From: Ascochyta rabiei
Lineage: Eukaryota; Ascomycota; Dothideomycetes; Pleosporales; Didymellaceae
Assembly (NCBI RefSeq): GCF_004011695.2
Contig: NC_082405.1
Span: 1,860,001 to 1,924,000 of the forward strand
Reading direction: 5' to 3'
DNA length: 64,000 nucleotides
Program-made: the position numbers and the translations under genes
Shown here: positions 1-11,122 of the stretch, one piece after another
How the letters are laid out: the number at the start of each line of letters is the position of its first letter
Numbering within the stretch: the stretch's first letter is position 1
Notes under the pieces: generated by a model
Database searches by the model: none
What the model was told of the DNA's origin: nothing
The model's input: the letters and a program-made list of their open reading frames with translations, nothing else

Positions 1-726
1 CCAACGGGCCACCCGTCCCACTCTCTCACCAAGCCGCCGTCAGCGCTGCTAATCGCTCCTACACAGATTCAGCGCGTACCAACACGCCCATGCAATCCGG
101 CGCAGGCGGCAACTTCCACGCACCTGGCAGCCGCGAGCGCGAGCAGCTCAACAACCCGAAGATGCCAATCCCGCGCCACCTCAACGTCACATCGCCCATG
201 CCAGTCAATATGGGGCAGCAGCGTCCCACTATGAGCGGGCCCACAAACGGCGCCCCAGGACCCATGGGCCAGCCTGTCATTTCCAGGCCGCCGCCATTCC
301 AGCTCGAGGGCGAGGGGGACCGCGTGCTGAGCAAGAGAAAGCTGGACGAGCTCGTCCGCCAGGTCACAGGAGGAAGCGAGGAAGCGCTGACACCAGAAGT
401 GGAAGACGTAAGACCCTTCCAATCACCCGCCCCCATCAACGGCTTCCAGCATACTAACAAGCATACAGGCGGTGCTGCAACTGGCCGACGACTTCGTCGA
501 TAACGTAATCAGCCACGCGTGCAAACTGTCCAAGCTGCGCGACAGCCCCCAGCTCGACATCCGCGATATCCAGCACGTCCTCGAGCGCAGCTACAACATC
601 CGCATCCCCGGCTATGCGTCCGATGAGGTCCGCACTGTGCGCAAGATCGTGCCGGCCGCTGGCTGGGTGGACAAGATGAAGGCGGTGAACGCGGCCAAGG
701 TCATGGGCGGGAAGACGGACTTTTAA
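1..726 (+). CDS. TAF12: TFIID/SAGA subunit TAF12, 3' part
   Basis: C-terminal part of TAF12, a histone-fold subunit of TFIID and SAGA that pairs with TAF4 or ADA1 in the nucleus. The gene is cut by the left edge; the frame is open from base 3. Exons are <1..407 and 469..726. The 61-base intron has a GTAAG donor, a TACTAAC branch site and a CAG acceptor, and it splits the protein in phase after EVED. The region before it is Pro/Gly-rich linker ending in [10 protein letters not shown], the family's first helix. The second exon supplies the rest of the histone fold ([16 protein letters not shown], then [11 protein letters not shown]) and the conserved tail [12 protein letters not shown]. It ends in GGKTDF, a normal TAF12 end. 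It converges with the UGGT gene across a microsatellite. Recognition of the family is firm; the N-terminus is not in the window. Confidence 0.93.
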
Positions 727-796
727 GAGGAATCGGACATAGCGCGGGTCAAGAGTGGGGACTGGTGGGTAGGATGGGATGAGTAGTAGCGGGTAT

Positions 797-898
<102 letters not shown>

Positions 899-1065
899 GG
901 CGAGGGAACGGTATTAATTGCTCCCTGATGACTGAATTCATGCCATTGCTAAACGCATATGTACTACCTGACGAACTGTACAACCCCCGTCCAAACACGC
1001 AAACTTCTCCATTGTCCAGTCTACGCACATGGACGCACGGCGAGACTGATGTGCTACAAATACAA

Positions 1066-4000
1066 CTACAACTCGTCCCTCTTCCTCTCCTCGTCCTTCT
1101 CCCGCTTCTCCCTAACCTGCTCCTCAGCCTGCACATCCACAACCGCCTGCTGCTCCTTCTCGCCCCTGATGCGCTTCGCCAGCGCCGCAATCTCGTCGTC
1201 ATACACGGTCCACTCGGGAACCTGCCTGCGCGCGCGGTCCAGCTTGGGCTCCTTTGTTTGCGGATTGTTGCACAGATCGATGGTCTTGGCGGTCGCGAGG
1301 TCCGCGTCTGCGCACCACGTCTCGCACCACAGCCACTCCTGCGGTAGGGAGTGGATGGGCAGATTGAACTGCATGTTATTGGGCAGGTCCTGGTCGAGGT
1401 TGCTCAGGCTGTTGGGGTCGGCGGACAGCGAGTGGTACTGCTGGCGCAGGCGGTCGCCGGCGGCCAGCTTGCGGAAGCGGTTCAGGTCCACGACGTACAG
1501 GGCGGAGATGTGGTAGGGTTTGCCGCGCAGGAAGTTGGCCCAGTAGCCGGTCTTCCAGAAGCGGAAGCCCTCCATCTCCGTGCGCGAGTCGCCCATGGGC
1601 GTGAAGCCGTAGGGCGCGCCCTGCAGATCGTGCGTGACGAGCTCGTACATATCGGTGCGCACAATCTGGTCGGCGTCGACGAAGATGACTTTGTCGAGAT
1701 CCAGTGGGAAGAGGACGTCGAGGAAGAGGATTTTGTAGCCCCAGATTTCGCGCTGCTTTTCAGACTGCTGGCGCAGCCAGTGCGGCCACTTGTAGGTTAC
1801 CATTTCGTATTGGAATCCGTACTCTGCGGCCATGGCAGGGAGAAAAGACTTGAATGATGGCGACAAGAATTGCTCGATGAACCAGAACTTGACTGTGTGG
1901 TTGGTGTGCTTCATGACCGAGAGCATCATGATGTTGAGCATGCGTTCGTAGAGGTGGCCGGAGGCGACGGAGAAGATGTTGATGTCGGCCTGCGTCTTGA
2001 CGGGCTTTGCGCCAGCGAGAAGTTCGGCGCCCTTCTTGAAGACCTTCTCGGTGTTCAAGTTTAGTCCGATCTTGCTGAGAAACTTGTTGACTTTCTCGGT
2101 GCCCTTGCTGGCTAGCTCAGAGGCCAGTGATTCCTCCTCTGCAAGAATATCGGCCTCTTCTTGTCCAGGCTTACGGGACAATCGAGGGAACAGCGTCGTG
2201 CCCTGGAAGCTCATGAGTACAAGCTCGCTGGACTCGTCGTTCGGTTGAGCAGCCCAGCCCTTGGCTCCAGCGCTGTCGAGAGAGAAGATGTCCTGCGATT
2301 TGCCCTTCTTCAGCTGAATGCTGTAGAAGCCGGGGTTCGCCTTGAACTGAAAGTAACCCAAGTTGGCCATGATGATGGTATCAGCAAAGTGTGGGTCCCT
2401 CTCAGTTGACAAGACAACCTCCGCACCACGAGGTGGCTGGCCTCCGTTGGTCGTGTCGCGGGAGTGACCCTCGATGAGAATACTTTCCAGTCCGTAAACT
2501 GCGTCAATGTTTGCATCGGCAGGTAGCGTGCTCAGCTTAATGTTGTCGAGGTCGTGGATCGACTCCTCAGGTGCGACAAGCCATGATGGTGGAACATCCA
2601 TACCCAAGTTCAGCAGAGCTTTCTTCGGGATACCGGTGAAGTGCGCTTTGAAACTTTCGACTGAACCGTCCGCATTGAACCTTGGCTTGGAACCAAGCAA
2701 GTATCTGTAGAAACGCTTGACAGGAAGTTCTTGTAACATCTGCTTGGGGTTCAGGAAGAGCTGAAGGTGAGTACCGTCCATCTCGCTCAACGTGTTCAGA
2801 ATCGGGATCCATTTCTGAGCTTGCTCGGTGGCGGGGTCGATGGAGGCAACGATCTGAAAGATGGCCGTCTCGCGGTTTCCTTTGACGATGGCGGTATGCT
2901 CGGCAGTCCAGTTCTTGTATCCGCTAGTCCTTAGGGTGGATACTGTCTCGAAAATACCTTCTGGAACATCAGACACAGTGGAGAGAGCTACAAGCGACTG
3001 GATTTTGGCTGCATCAAAGGGTGTGGCGATCTTGGCCGTCAGTTGCAAGTCCTCCAGAGCATTGCTCAGAGGTTCAATACGTTTGTTCATCTCGTAAGAC
3101 ACGAGCGTTCCAATGTCCTCGCTGGAGAAGACCTTGTCCTTAGGGATTGGCCCTACGAAACGTCCGTTGAGGAGCACAGCGAGCTCACCAGCCTTCAGCT
3201 CCAGTTCCTCGAATAATGGCTGCGCAGCTTTTCGCATACGTGTGGACCTTGCGGGCATTGGCGATGTGGCCACTTCCTGAGCCAGAACTGCGAGCAATCC
3301 GTCGCTGTCAAGCTGGCGACCAGCCCTTACGTATGTGTCCAAGAGTTCTTCGGACACACCAGATTGATCCGCATCAGAATTTTGCACCATGACAATTTCA
3401 AGGTTCGGGTTTGTTTGACGGTACTGCGCCACGGACTTGAGCAGTGTCAGACCAGACTTGGTGTCAAAGTCGCCAAACACAGTAAGATGTGCCCATTCAC
3501 TCTTGCTTGCGGACGGTGCAGCTTCAACACAAGGGTACTTTGCGAAGATCTCGCCGTACTTCTCTTCGAACTCGGCCATGTTGACAAGCTTGATCTCTTT
3601 CTCGTTCTCTGGGATGATGAACGGGTTGCGCTTAGTGGCAGCCTGGACTAGAAACTGTTGTGGCACCCAGCTGTCTTCCTTGAGGTTGCCCTCGTATACA
3701 GCTTTCTGGATCTGTCGAAGATCCATACTGATCCGCTGACTGAGCTCAGACAACCAGTTGTCGCCCTGGGCGACTGGCACACCGTTAACAAAAGCTGGAG
3801 CGTTCGGGCCATTTGCTGAAAGGCGCTCCAGGTAGTATTTGGCTTGGTCAACGCGTTCACCAAGAGCTTCGGAAGCTAAGATGTCTTCAAACTCGAGCGT
3901 TTCGCGGTCCTTGCGAACTGTGGCAGTCTTGATAGCCGTCTCAAAGCTAGCCTTGTCTGGCTTTGCAAGTTTCTTTGCCTCCATCGCAGCCAACAGATAC

Positions 4001-5626
4001 TTGGTGACCGATGATAGACCGTAAGTGTGTTGCAGGTAGTAAACAACCTTTGCTTGCTCCACAGCATTAGGTGTCGGAGTCTGCGGTACAAGACCCCATC
4101 GCAATGGGATACCACGCCTAACAAGACCAATCACCGTCTCGATCACGTTGGAGACATGATCGGGAGAGGTGAAGTCGATAGGCAAGATGGCGTTGTGAAT
4201 GTCACGGCGGACATTGGGCAATTGGCCTGGGTATGTCCTCTGCAGCAGAGCTCGTAGCTCGGTCGGCCAACTCTCGTACCTAGAGTCCTTCTCGATGTTG
4301 TTCACCCAAACAATAACTTTGCCTCCCTCGGCCTCGTCTCTGAAATTGTACCGCTGAGGTTCGTCTCCAGTCTGGCCTTGTGCAATGGCAGAGTGCGACA
4401 GAAGGGAAATGGTGTCTGGGCCAGACAGTCCCTGGCTTCTGATGCCGTTGATCAACCTTTTTTCGCGGCGCAGATGTACAAGGAGCGCATATGGGTTTAC
4501 ATCCCTTGCAGGAATCTGCACGCCGTTGATCCAGATGACGTTGTAACCTGTAGGTAGTAGAAGCTCACGATTACTGTAGTGTTCGGTGAGGAAGTCCGCC
4601 GTGGCGTTGGCAGCAGCAACGGTCGTCGTGTACTTTGGAAAGTCACGAACTAATTTCAGGAGTGTGTCCATAGGTTGGTCGCTTTGCAGTACGAAGCTGG
4701 CGGCTTTCTCAGCCAATCCAGCTACGTCGTCTTTGGCCAAAGGTTTCAGATCCGCGGCCTCTTCGTCGAGCTCAGTACCAATCGGCTTCTGATCCGCCGG
4801 TTTCTCATCCTGTGCCGCCTGCCTGTCATCAATGACAATGTAATCGGTCCTCTTCAACTGTAGCTCGACACCGTAGCCGTTGACAACAAGGGGTGTCTGA
4901 GGTCCCTTCAGAGAAGGCTTGTGCCTGACACGATACGATGTCTTCCCCTCCTTTGCAGTCTTGCTTACAGTCTTGTGAAACTTCTTGAATCTGGGCGCGG
5001 AGATATCCGCGTAAACGATCGTCGGTAGAGCTGAACTGTTCCCAAGAACGCGGTCGAATGGTAGCTCATGTGTACGCTCATTCTTGATGCTGCCTATTGG
5101 CTCGCCATCGTCTATGTGCGGTGTGCAGTACTGCTGACTGCCAAGTGAGACCCACAGCTGGCAGTTCTTTCCCTGTTCTGATTCCAGAGATGGTTCGACT
5201 GACGTCTTGTAAAATTGATAGTGTGCTTCTATCCGTGGTGCGGCCGACCGCACCGAAAGTGCGAGGTTGAACGAGGCGAGGGTCTCGGGGTCGGTGATGT
5301 GCCCATCGCTCTTCAGGAGTTCGACGAATTTTTCGTACAGCTGCCTCTCCGTATCTAGCTCGTCTAGGTAGCCTTCTGATATGCGGTCGAGGAGGGGGAA
5401 GTATGCGGTTGCGTTCTCTTCCGCGGCGGTCTCTCTAAACGTCGTTAGTGATGTCTGGAGATGCACCGTGGGGGACAGAGTACAGAAGCTCTACAAGATA
5501 CGGCGCAGGATCAAATGAAGCTCGAAGAGCAACGTTGATGCTCGAATCTGCGATTACTCCAATCTGAGTGAATGCGCTCAACGCAAGGAGCGTCTTCGCA
5601 CTCAGCAGAGGAGTTGAAGCCCGCAT
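1066..5626 (-). CDS. UGGT: UDP-glucose:glycoprotein glucosyltransferase
   Basis: ER-lumen folding sensor that re-glucosylates misfolded N-glycoproteins so that they rebind calnexin. Exons (minus strand) are 5626..5484 and 5434..1066, giving 1503 residues. The 49-base intron (GTACTC..CACTAAC..TTTAG) is supported because joining restores the family sequence PYLVELLETAAEENATAYF. Exon 1 encodes a signal peptide (MRASTPLLSAKTLLALSAF). Residues about 50-1150 form the thioredoxin-like and beta-sandwich folding-sensor part. From about residue 1195 comes the GT24 catalytic domain (INIFSVASGHLYERM), with the metal-binding DxD in VIFVDADQIVRTD near residue 1303. The last four residues are RDEL, an ER-retrieval signal. 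The length matches the usual 1450-1550. It shares a 680-base divergent promoter with the MFS gene. Confidence 0.96.
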
Positions 5627-6306
5627 CTCTCCAAAAACGGTGTGTACCTTCGTTGGAGCTTCCTACAGCTTCCTACGAGGTTGCGAAAAGTGTGTCCGAG
5701 GACAGGCTGGTGGATCAGCTCCAGAGTATCAAGAAGTTGCAACGTGTAGCATTCCGTTTCGAGTGTGAATTACCCCGAGTGTGCACTACCCCTGAGCACC
5801 GATTCAGAGCTTCACAACTGCCCGGAGTCGATGCAATAACTAGAGCCTCGAGCTTCGAGATACACAAGAATCCCACGAGCTGTAGCTCTTTCGAATGGCC
5901 TCAAGATTGCTACAGAAGCCTTCTCGAGAGGTGTCTCAGATTCCAAGGGTCCCTATCGATAAGGAAGCGGCCGGTCGACAGTCTGATTCGCGCGGACGTC
6001 TTTGTTGCTCTGCCGCAGTCTGTAGTCATCCCTACCTGTCAGCATGTCTTGACAACAGGCGCCGATACTGCTGCAGACTTGCTGCATTCATCTAGCTTCG
6101 AGCTTTAATCGGAACCCCCCGAGTGCCAGCGACGTCATGCTCACTGATTCGCGCTATGATTCCTCACAAGGCAGCGATTTAGTCCTCGCTTGGTATTCGG
6201 GCGTAGTCCAGTCCGTGTTCGTGTAGTCTCGACCTTCCTGTTGACCACATAAACCCCCATTGACCTTGCCGGAGGGCCTCACGTGGCTGTACCCCACACA
6301 CTCACG
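5627..6306. other. Divergent intergenic region, UGGT/MFS
   Basis: Shared upstream region of two divergent genes. An open frame of 178 codons runs through it on the plus strand (5572-6108), but it overlaps UGGT exon 1 antisense and resembles no protein I know, so I do not call it. No RNA gene or repeat seen. Confidence 0.6.
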
Positions 6307-8081
6307 ATGTCGCGGACATCCACATCCATTGAGCTGCAAGAATACCCTCGAACCCCACACACGATCACACAGCCATCTAGCATCCACCAGAAGGAAAATG
6401 ACGCGCTTTCGTTGACTGAAGAGGTGCAGCCCATCAACACGCTGAGAAATGCTGTTTCTGCTGAGCTACTGGGGGAGCCAGACAAGAAGACCACTGCAAT
6501 CGTACTGCTAACGGTAGTGTGCGTGACTATGATCAGCTCCATGCTGAGTGGTGTGGTAGCGGTAGCGCTGCCCTCGATCGCAAAAGAGCTAGAGCTGGGG
6601 CCTGATGTACTTCTTTGGTACGAAGATGAATTCAGAGGCATGTTTTTGCTGTGCTGACCACCTCCAGGCCCATCTCGATCTACGCCCTTACATGCGGTTG
6701 CACACTACTCCTACTGGGCTCCATCGCAGACGTTGTTGGATCGAGACCTATGTATCTTATCGGCTGCTTCCTCCAATCCGGCTTTACGCTCGCCTGCGGT
6801 CTAGCAGAGACCAGTACACAGATTATTGTCTTCCGTGGCTTCGCTGGGATCGCCATCTCATTCTGCTTACCTTCAGCGGTGAGAATCATTACCAGTACCT
6901 TTCCACAAGGCAAGAGCAGAAACATTGCATTTGCCTCAATGGGCGGAGGCCAGCCAATCGGATTCAGCGTGGGATTGGTGCTAGGAGGTGTATTTGCTGA
7001 GACAATCGGGTGGAGATGGGCTTTCCACATATCAGCCATTATCAACAGTGCAGTTTTTGTCATAGCCCTGTTTGGATTACCAAAAGTTAAGGACAAGAAA
7101 GAGAATGTTTGGTCTCGCATCAGGAATGACATCGACTGGGTCGGGATTGTTATTGGTAGTGCCTCGGTGGCGCTCTTGTCGTACTGCTTCAGGTGGGTTC
7201 ACGGAGATGTTGCTTTACTTCGCTCATTGCTGATACCTTGCTAGCGTCATCTCAAAGAGTACCGGCAAGATCAAAGAACCAGAGACTCTCTCTCTTCTAG
7301 TCCTTGGCTTCGCTCTCATTCCCTCCTTCATCCTCTGGGTGGGACGACAAGAGAAGCTCGGCCGCCCAGCTGTGATCCCGAACTCCCTTTGGCGCAACCG
7401 GATCTTCAGTGTCATCTGTATTGGCGTTTTTGTCGTTTGGGGTGTGAGTTTTGATACAAACCTACATTTGAGTAACGGGTTGCTGACATCAGAAAGGTGT
7501 TCAATGCCATAGAATCATGGCAGACACTCTTTTTTCAGGACGTACAAGAAATATCACCCTTACAGACGAGTTTGCGATTTCTGCCTACACCTATTGGTGG
7601 AGCGCTGTCTAACGTGGTCATGGGCCTCGTCGCGCACCGAGTACGCGCTGACTGGGCTTGTCTCGTTGGTGTCGCGCTCACCAGCATTGGCTCGCTGCTC
7701 ATGTGCATCATACAACCAGAATGGACATACTGGGCCTGCGCGTTCCCGGCCGTCTTCCTCAATCCCGTCGGCGCAGACGTCTTATTCACAGTCTCCAACT
7801 TGGTCATCACTGCGGTTTTCCCAGCGCGCGATCAGGCGCTTGCAGGAAGTGTTTTCAACACGGTTGCGCAAATTGGCAAGAGTGTGGGCCTTGCTACCAG
7901 CGCCGTTATCGCAGCAAGTGTCACCCAGCACTCCAAGATGGCGGACAAAGAGAGCCCGGTCGCACTTATGGAGGGTTTCCGAGCGGCGTTCTGGTACGTA
8001 TTTGCCTTGAGTTGCGCTATAGGGGTGCTGTTTGCATTTGGATTGCGGGGAATCGGCAAGGTTGGTATGAAGAGGGATTAG
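6307..8081 (+). CDS. MFS drug:H+ antiporter-type transporter
   Basis: Plasma- or organelle-membrane transporter of the major facilitator superfamily, resembling the 14-TM fungal drug:H+ antiporters; the substrate cannot be told from sequence. Exons are 6307..6617, 6668..7192, 7245..7443 and 7497..8081 (539 residues); introns of 50, 52 and 53 bases all have GT..AG ends and keep frame. The start is the first ATG (MSRTSTSIELQEYP). A hydrophilic N-terminus of about 65 residues precedes TM1 (IVLLTVVCVTMISSML). Joining exons 1 and 2 gives LLWPISIYALTCGCTLLLLG followed by the loop 2-3 motif ADVVGSRP. FRGFAGIAISFCLPSA matches TM4, and MGGGQPIGFSVGLVLGG matches the TM5 antiporter motif. No disrupting mutation seen. 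It neighbours two pseudogenes, so it may be the intact survivor of an accessory block. Confidence 0.9.
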
Positions 8082-8233
8082 GTTTGTATGAAATATGAAT
8101 GCATTCAGAAAACTGCGCATTGCAGGGGTATTGCTGATTGAAGAGTAGGACAATGAGCTCCACTAAATTAGGTTATGTACAACGAAATCATAAAACCGTG
8201 CTATCATCTGCACAATTGTGGTGCGAGACGGTT

Positions 8234-9104
8234 CTATACACCAGAGTCGTCCTGCTCAATGTGGAACTTCTCCACGTTGAAATCCTCCCACAATTTGCAA
8301 GTCGACTCAAGCGCCGCAGTATCAAACAGTGCACAAATCTCACCCTCTCGCTCCACAAACTGTAGAGCAAGACCTTCAGCTACGTGCTAGCCGATGTGGC
8401 AATGCATCTGTTTACCATGTTAGTTTGAGGTCTATAGTATTAGGAATGTACTACTGACCAGCCATGTACCCGGGTTATCGGTGTAGAATGCAATAACCAG
8501 ATACCCACTCGCCAGCAGAGTAGCTACATCACGTCTCGGCGGGTTGTTAAGGTTCAGCTCCACACTCGAGTCGTATGTCGCGCTTGCTGCTTGAGCCAAA
8601 AAATAGAAGTCGTGGCCATGCAAATGGATGGGGTACGGGACCGGCAGCTTTGTATCAATGACCCAGTAGACCCACTTGTTTGCGTCAGGCAGTAAGTAGA
8701 CGTTCTCCGCACTCTCCCAAGTCGCGTTACCCTCAGCGATCTGAAGGAGAGATGGTTTGTCCCAGATTACATGCATGCTGCTGAGACCGATATCCCACTT
8801 GAACAGGTTTGAAGAGTCCTTGGCGATGCTGACGGCCAGGTCGGGGTTCTGAAGCTCAGGAGAGAAAATAGAGTGCTTGAAGTGTGGCTTGAGGAGGGAG
8901 TAGTCAACATTGACACAGGCATCCTTCGAGTTTGCATCCCAGGCAAAAGTCGTTAGGCTGCCAGTCGGAGCGCCATTGTATCTCACAATGCCACGCATTG
9001 AAGTCTACAAGGTTCATTTGGAAACAACGGTAGTTGCAACGACCAGAGTCGAGAGCACAATGTCGCACATGCTGCCGGGTACTAATCTGTAGAACAGCCA
9101 CCAA
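8234..9104 (-). pseudogene. Laccase-like multicopper oxidase relic
   Basis: C-terminal cupredoxin domain of an ascomycete laccase-type multicopper oxidase, broken. From about 9000 down to 8459 the frame is intact and shows DACVNVDYSLLKPHF, the type 1/3 copper motif HLHGHDF and NPPRRDV. A normal 51-base intron (8458-8408) follows, then MHCHIG-stop-H: the Trp of the HCHxxWH copper motif is a TAG at 8389-8387. Past it the frame continues to the usual DSG-type end and a stop at 8234. Upstream of about 9000 homology jumps to another frame (CNYRCFQMNLVDFN), indicating a frameshift, and fades by about 9100. The two N-terminal cupredoxin domains are absent. The break is seen directly; the ancestral Trp is inferred from the family. 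Confidence 0.85.
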
Positions 9105-9946
9105 ACCCCGGCGCTCTGATATACCACGAACATGAATCGAAACAGTGAGAATAGCGTATGATCGATGTCAGATTTGAAGTCTCCCATCGTGGACTTGTGA
9201 GGTTGTGGTGGGTAGCCTTCGCCTATCTGCGATCCAGTGATCCCTGACTCGGTTGATATCGTCGAACCCGCAATGCTGGTAGCTGGTGGCTGCGACGGCT
9301 GATCCCTCTATTTTAGATAGATGCGTCGTACTTTATGCTTGACCTTATTGTCTCCACCTTACGCTGTCACTTCACCTAGGCTTGACCGGCAAGCCTTTGG
9401 TGGGGAAGACAAGAGAAGATTTGTCCACTAGGAACTTCCCAAACCCAGCTTACAGGCTTGACAGGCGGCCTCCAAGGCCCGAGTAAACGAAAGTCATGCA
9501 TTCTTGTCGTAATGAAGCACCCATGTGGAGCAGCCAAAGGCTCTGACATAGGAGCATTGACCAAACTAATGCAGAAACAAAGCCCCCGCGCGATGTCGAC
9601 ACCAGTGTTCGCGCTTGCACTCGAGGGGTGTATGTACGGTCGTATCTCCTTGTCCTTGAGCAGCAACCCACACTTGGCGCGGAGGCGCATCAATCGAGAG
9701 TGTCAGATGCAGAAGGAGTCAAGCTATTGACTTGCCCCGGCCACCTGCAGGGACTTTATCAAAGATTCGTAATCCTAGGTCCTGGACACAAGCGGTCGAA
9801 TACGCAAATCTCCGGCACGTCTTCGATTTCGTGCATGTGAACAGAACCCTCAAATTGACCATATACTCCGTGGACACCACCGTAGACACAAGGTTATGTC
9901 TTCACTCCTCATCGGATTTCCACGCTCCTTCTACACGCTCGTTGTC
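9105..9946. other. Intergenic, between two relics
   Basis: No intact gene. The part nearest 9105-9200 could hold more degraded oxidase sequence on the minus strand, but I cannot align it with confidence. The part before 9946 would be the former promoter of the next relic. Confidence 0.5.
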
Positions 9947-10640
9947 ATGCAGCTTTCACGTTCTCTTACCGTCGCTCTTTTAGCTTGCGCTGGAAGTGTA
10001 GTCTCTGCTACGAACAACTTGAGCTTATATGCGTATGGCGATAATCTCTCGATAATCTCTCGACTGGCATGAAGCTGTTCCACGCGGGTGGTGAGTATTC
10101 TTTTCGTCAACAACGTACACAAACTTACATCAGCCAGGTCAAGCTTATCTTGGACACAATGCTCCGTCCTTCGTTGCTGAGGCCGTGAATATCACTCGTA
10201 AGTCCACCTGTGAAGTTGTGGTTACCAAGACTCACTTTGGGAGTTACTCTTACCGAGGATCTGAAGTTCGTGGCGTCGCCCGAGGGCAGTGTATCGTGGA
10301 CTTCACAGCCTTCCATGTACATTGGTGCCGATGCAGGTGACATGAGGACTATTTGATTCGCCTCGGGGAATAACATCCCTGGGGGTGCAACAGTGAAGGG
10401 TTTCGGTATCTTTGGAGGATGAGCATACAACAACCAGAAAGCTGGCGCAATCGAAATGAACTTTGTCGCAACGCCCGCGAATGAAACCGGTCTGTACAAG
10501 TGAGTGACACCCCAACCCGAGCGATGGTCTCTTTACTGACAAACCACCGGATCAAGTGGAATGCTGCAAGTACCAAGATTGCTGAGGATCATGTGCCCAT
10601 CTCGCTGAGGACAGAGGCGCCTGCTACTCCCCAGGACTGA
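9947..10640 (+). pseudogene. Secreted-protein gene, frameshifted
   Basis: Relic of a four-exon gene for a secreted protein of unknown function. The ATG at 9947 opens a clear signal peptide (MQLSRSLTVALLACAGSVVS). An 11-base tandem duplication at 10040-10061 then shifts the frame to an early stop. Beyond it, reading order is recovered across an intron at 10091-10137 (exon resumes QAYLGHNAPSFVAEAVNIT) and another at about 10198-10243 (resumes LTEDLKFVASPEG). That exon has two in-frame TGA codons, at 10354-10356 and 10420-10422, and otherwise good coding sequence (YNNQKAGAIEMNFVATPANE). The last exon begins near 10551 (KWNAASTKIAEDHVPIS) and stops at 10640; its acceptor looks damaged because no AG fits the frame. 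I do not recognise the family. Confidence 0.72.
10040..10061. repeat. 11-bp tandem duplication
   Basis: The unit GATAATCTCTC occurs twice head to tail. Because 11 is not a multiple of 3, it shifts the frame of the secreted-protein relic. One copy alone would keep the reading frame. Confidence 0.9.
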
Positions 10641-11122
10641 TGTCGACTTCGTTCTGCCTGTGGAGTATGTGTGGAGCTTTTTTCATTTGTTGGAATGAAT
10701 CTGGTTCGCGCTGGAGATAAATGGATATTACTTTCAAGCCTTTCAGACGGCTACAATGATCACAGTCTGACTCAATGCATACTTCGTTTCGTATGGTCAG
10801 TGAACGTCCTCATGGTGTCGTGTTCAAACTCGAGCTTGTACTCGAGCAAGAGCAAGTCTTTCGGTATATTCTTCTTTGATTTGATGGTCCAAAACATATG
10901 GTATGGTGCTGTGTTGATGCGCAGCAGCCGCTGTCAGAGTAGAAAGTCGTCAGTTGCTTCATGGTCTGTGCCCGCTCACCTCCGCCTCGCCGAACATTTC
11001 ATGTAAGAGCTCCCCTCTAAGGCTCCATTCACACACGTGCTTCCTAAACGCCGCGCATATAACTGCGCTTGTCGCGCAAACCAGATCAAAACAACTCGGC
11101 TCGAAAACCTGCGCTGCCCATC
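10641..11122. other. Intergenic before PRP2
   Basis: No gene, RNA or repeat found. The last 100-150 bases are probably the PRP2 promoter and leader. Confidence 0.55.

Noticed and set aside
5572..6108. 178-codon open frame, plus strand
   Set aside because: It overlaps UGGT exon 1 antisense, has no ATG-linked domain or family resemblance, and sits in a divergent promoter.
10354..10422. TGA codons as possible recoding (selenocysteine or readthrough)
   Set aside because: Fungi lack the selenocysteine system, the following bases are not the leaky CTA context, and the gene has other lesions, so simple nonsense mutations are likelier.
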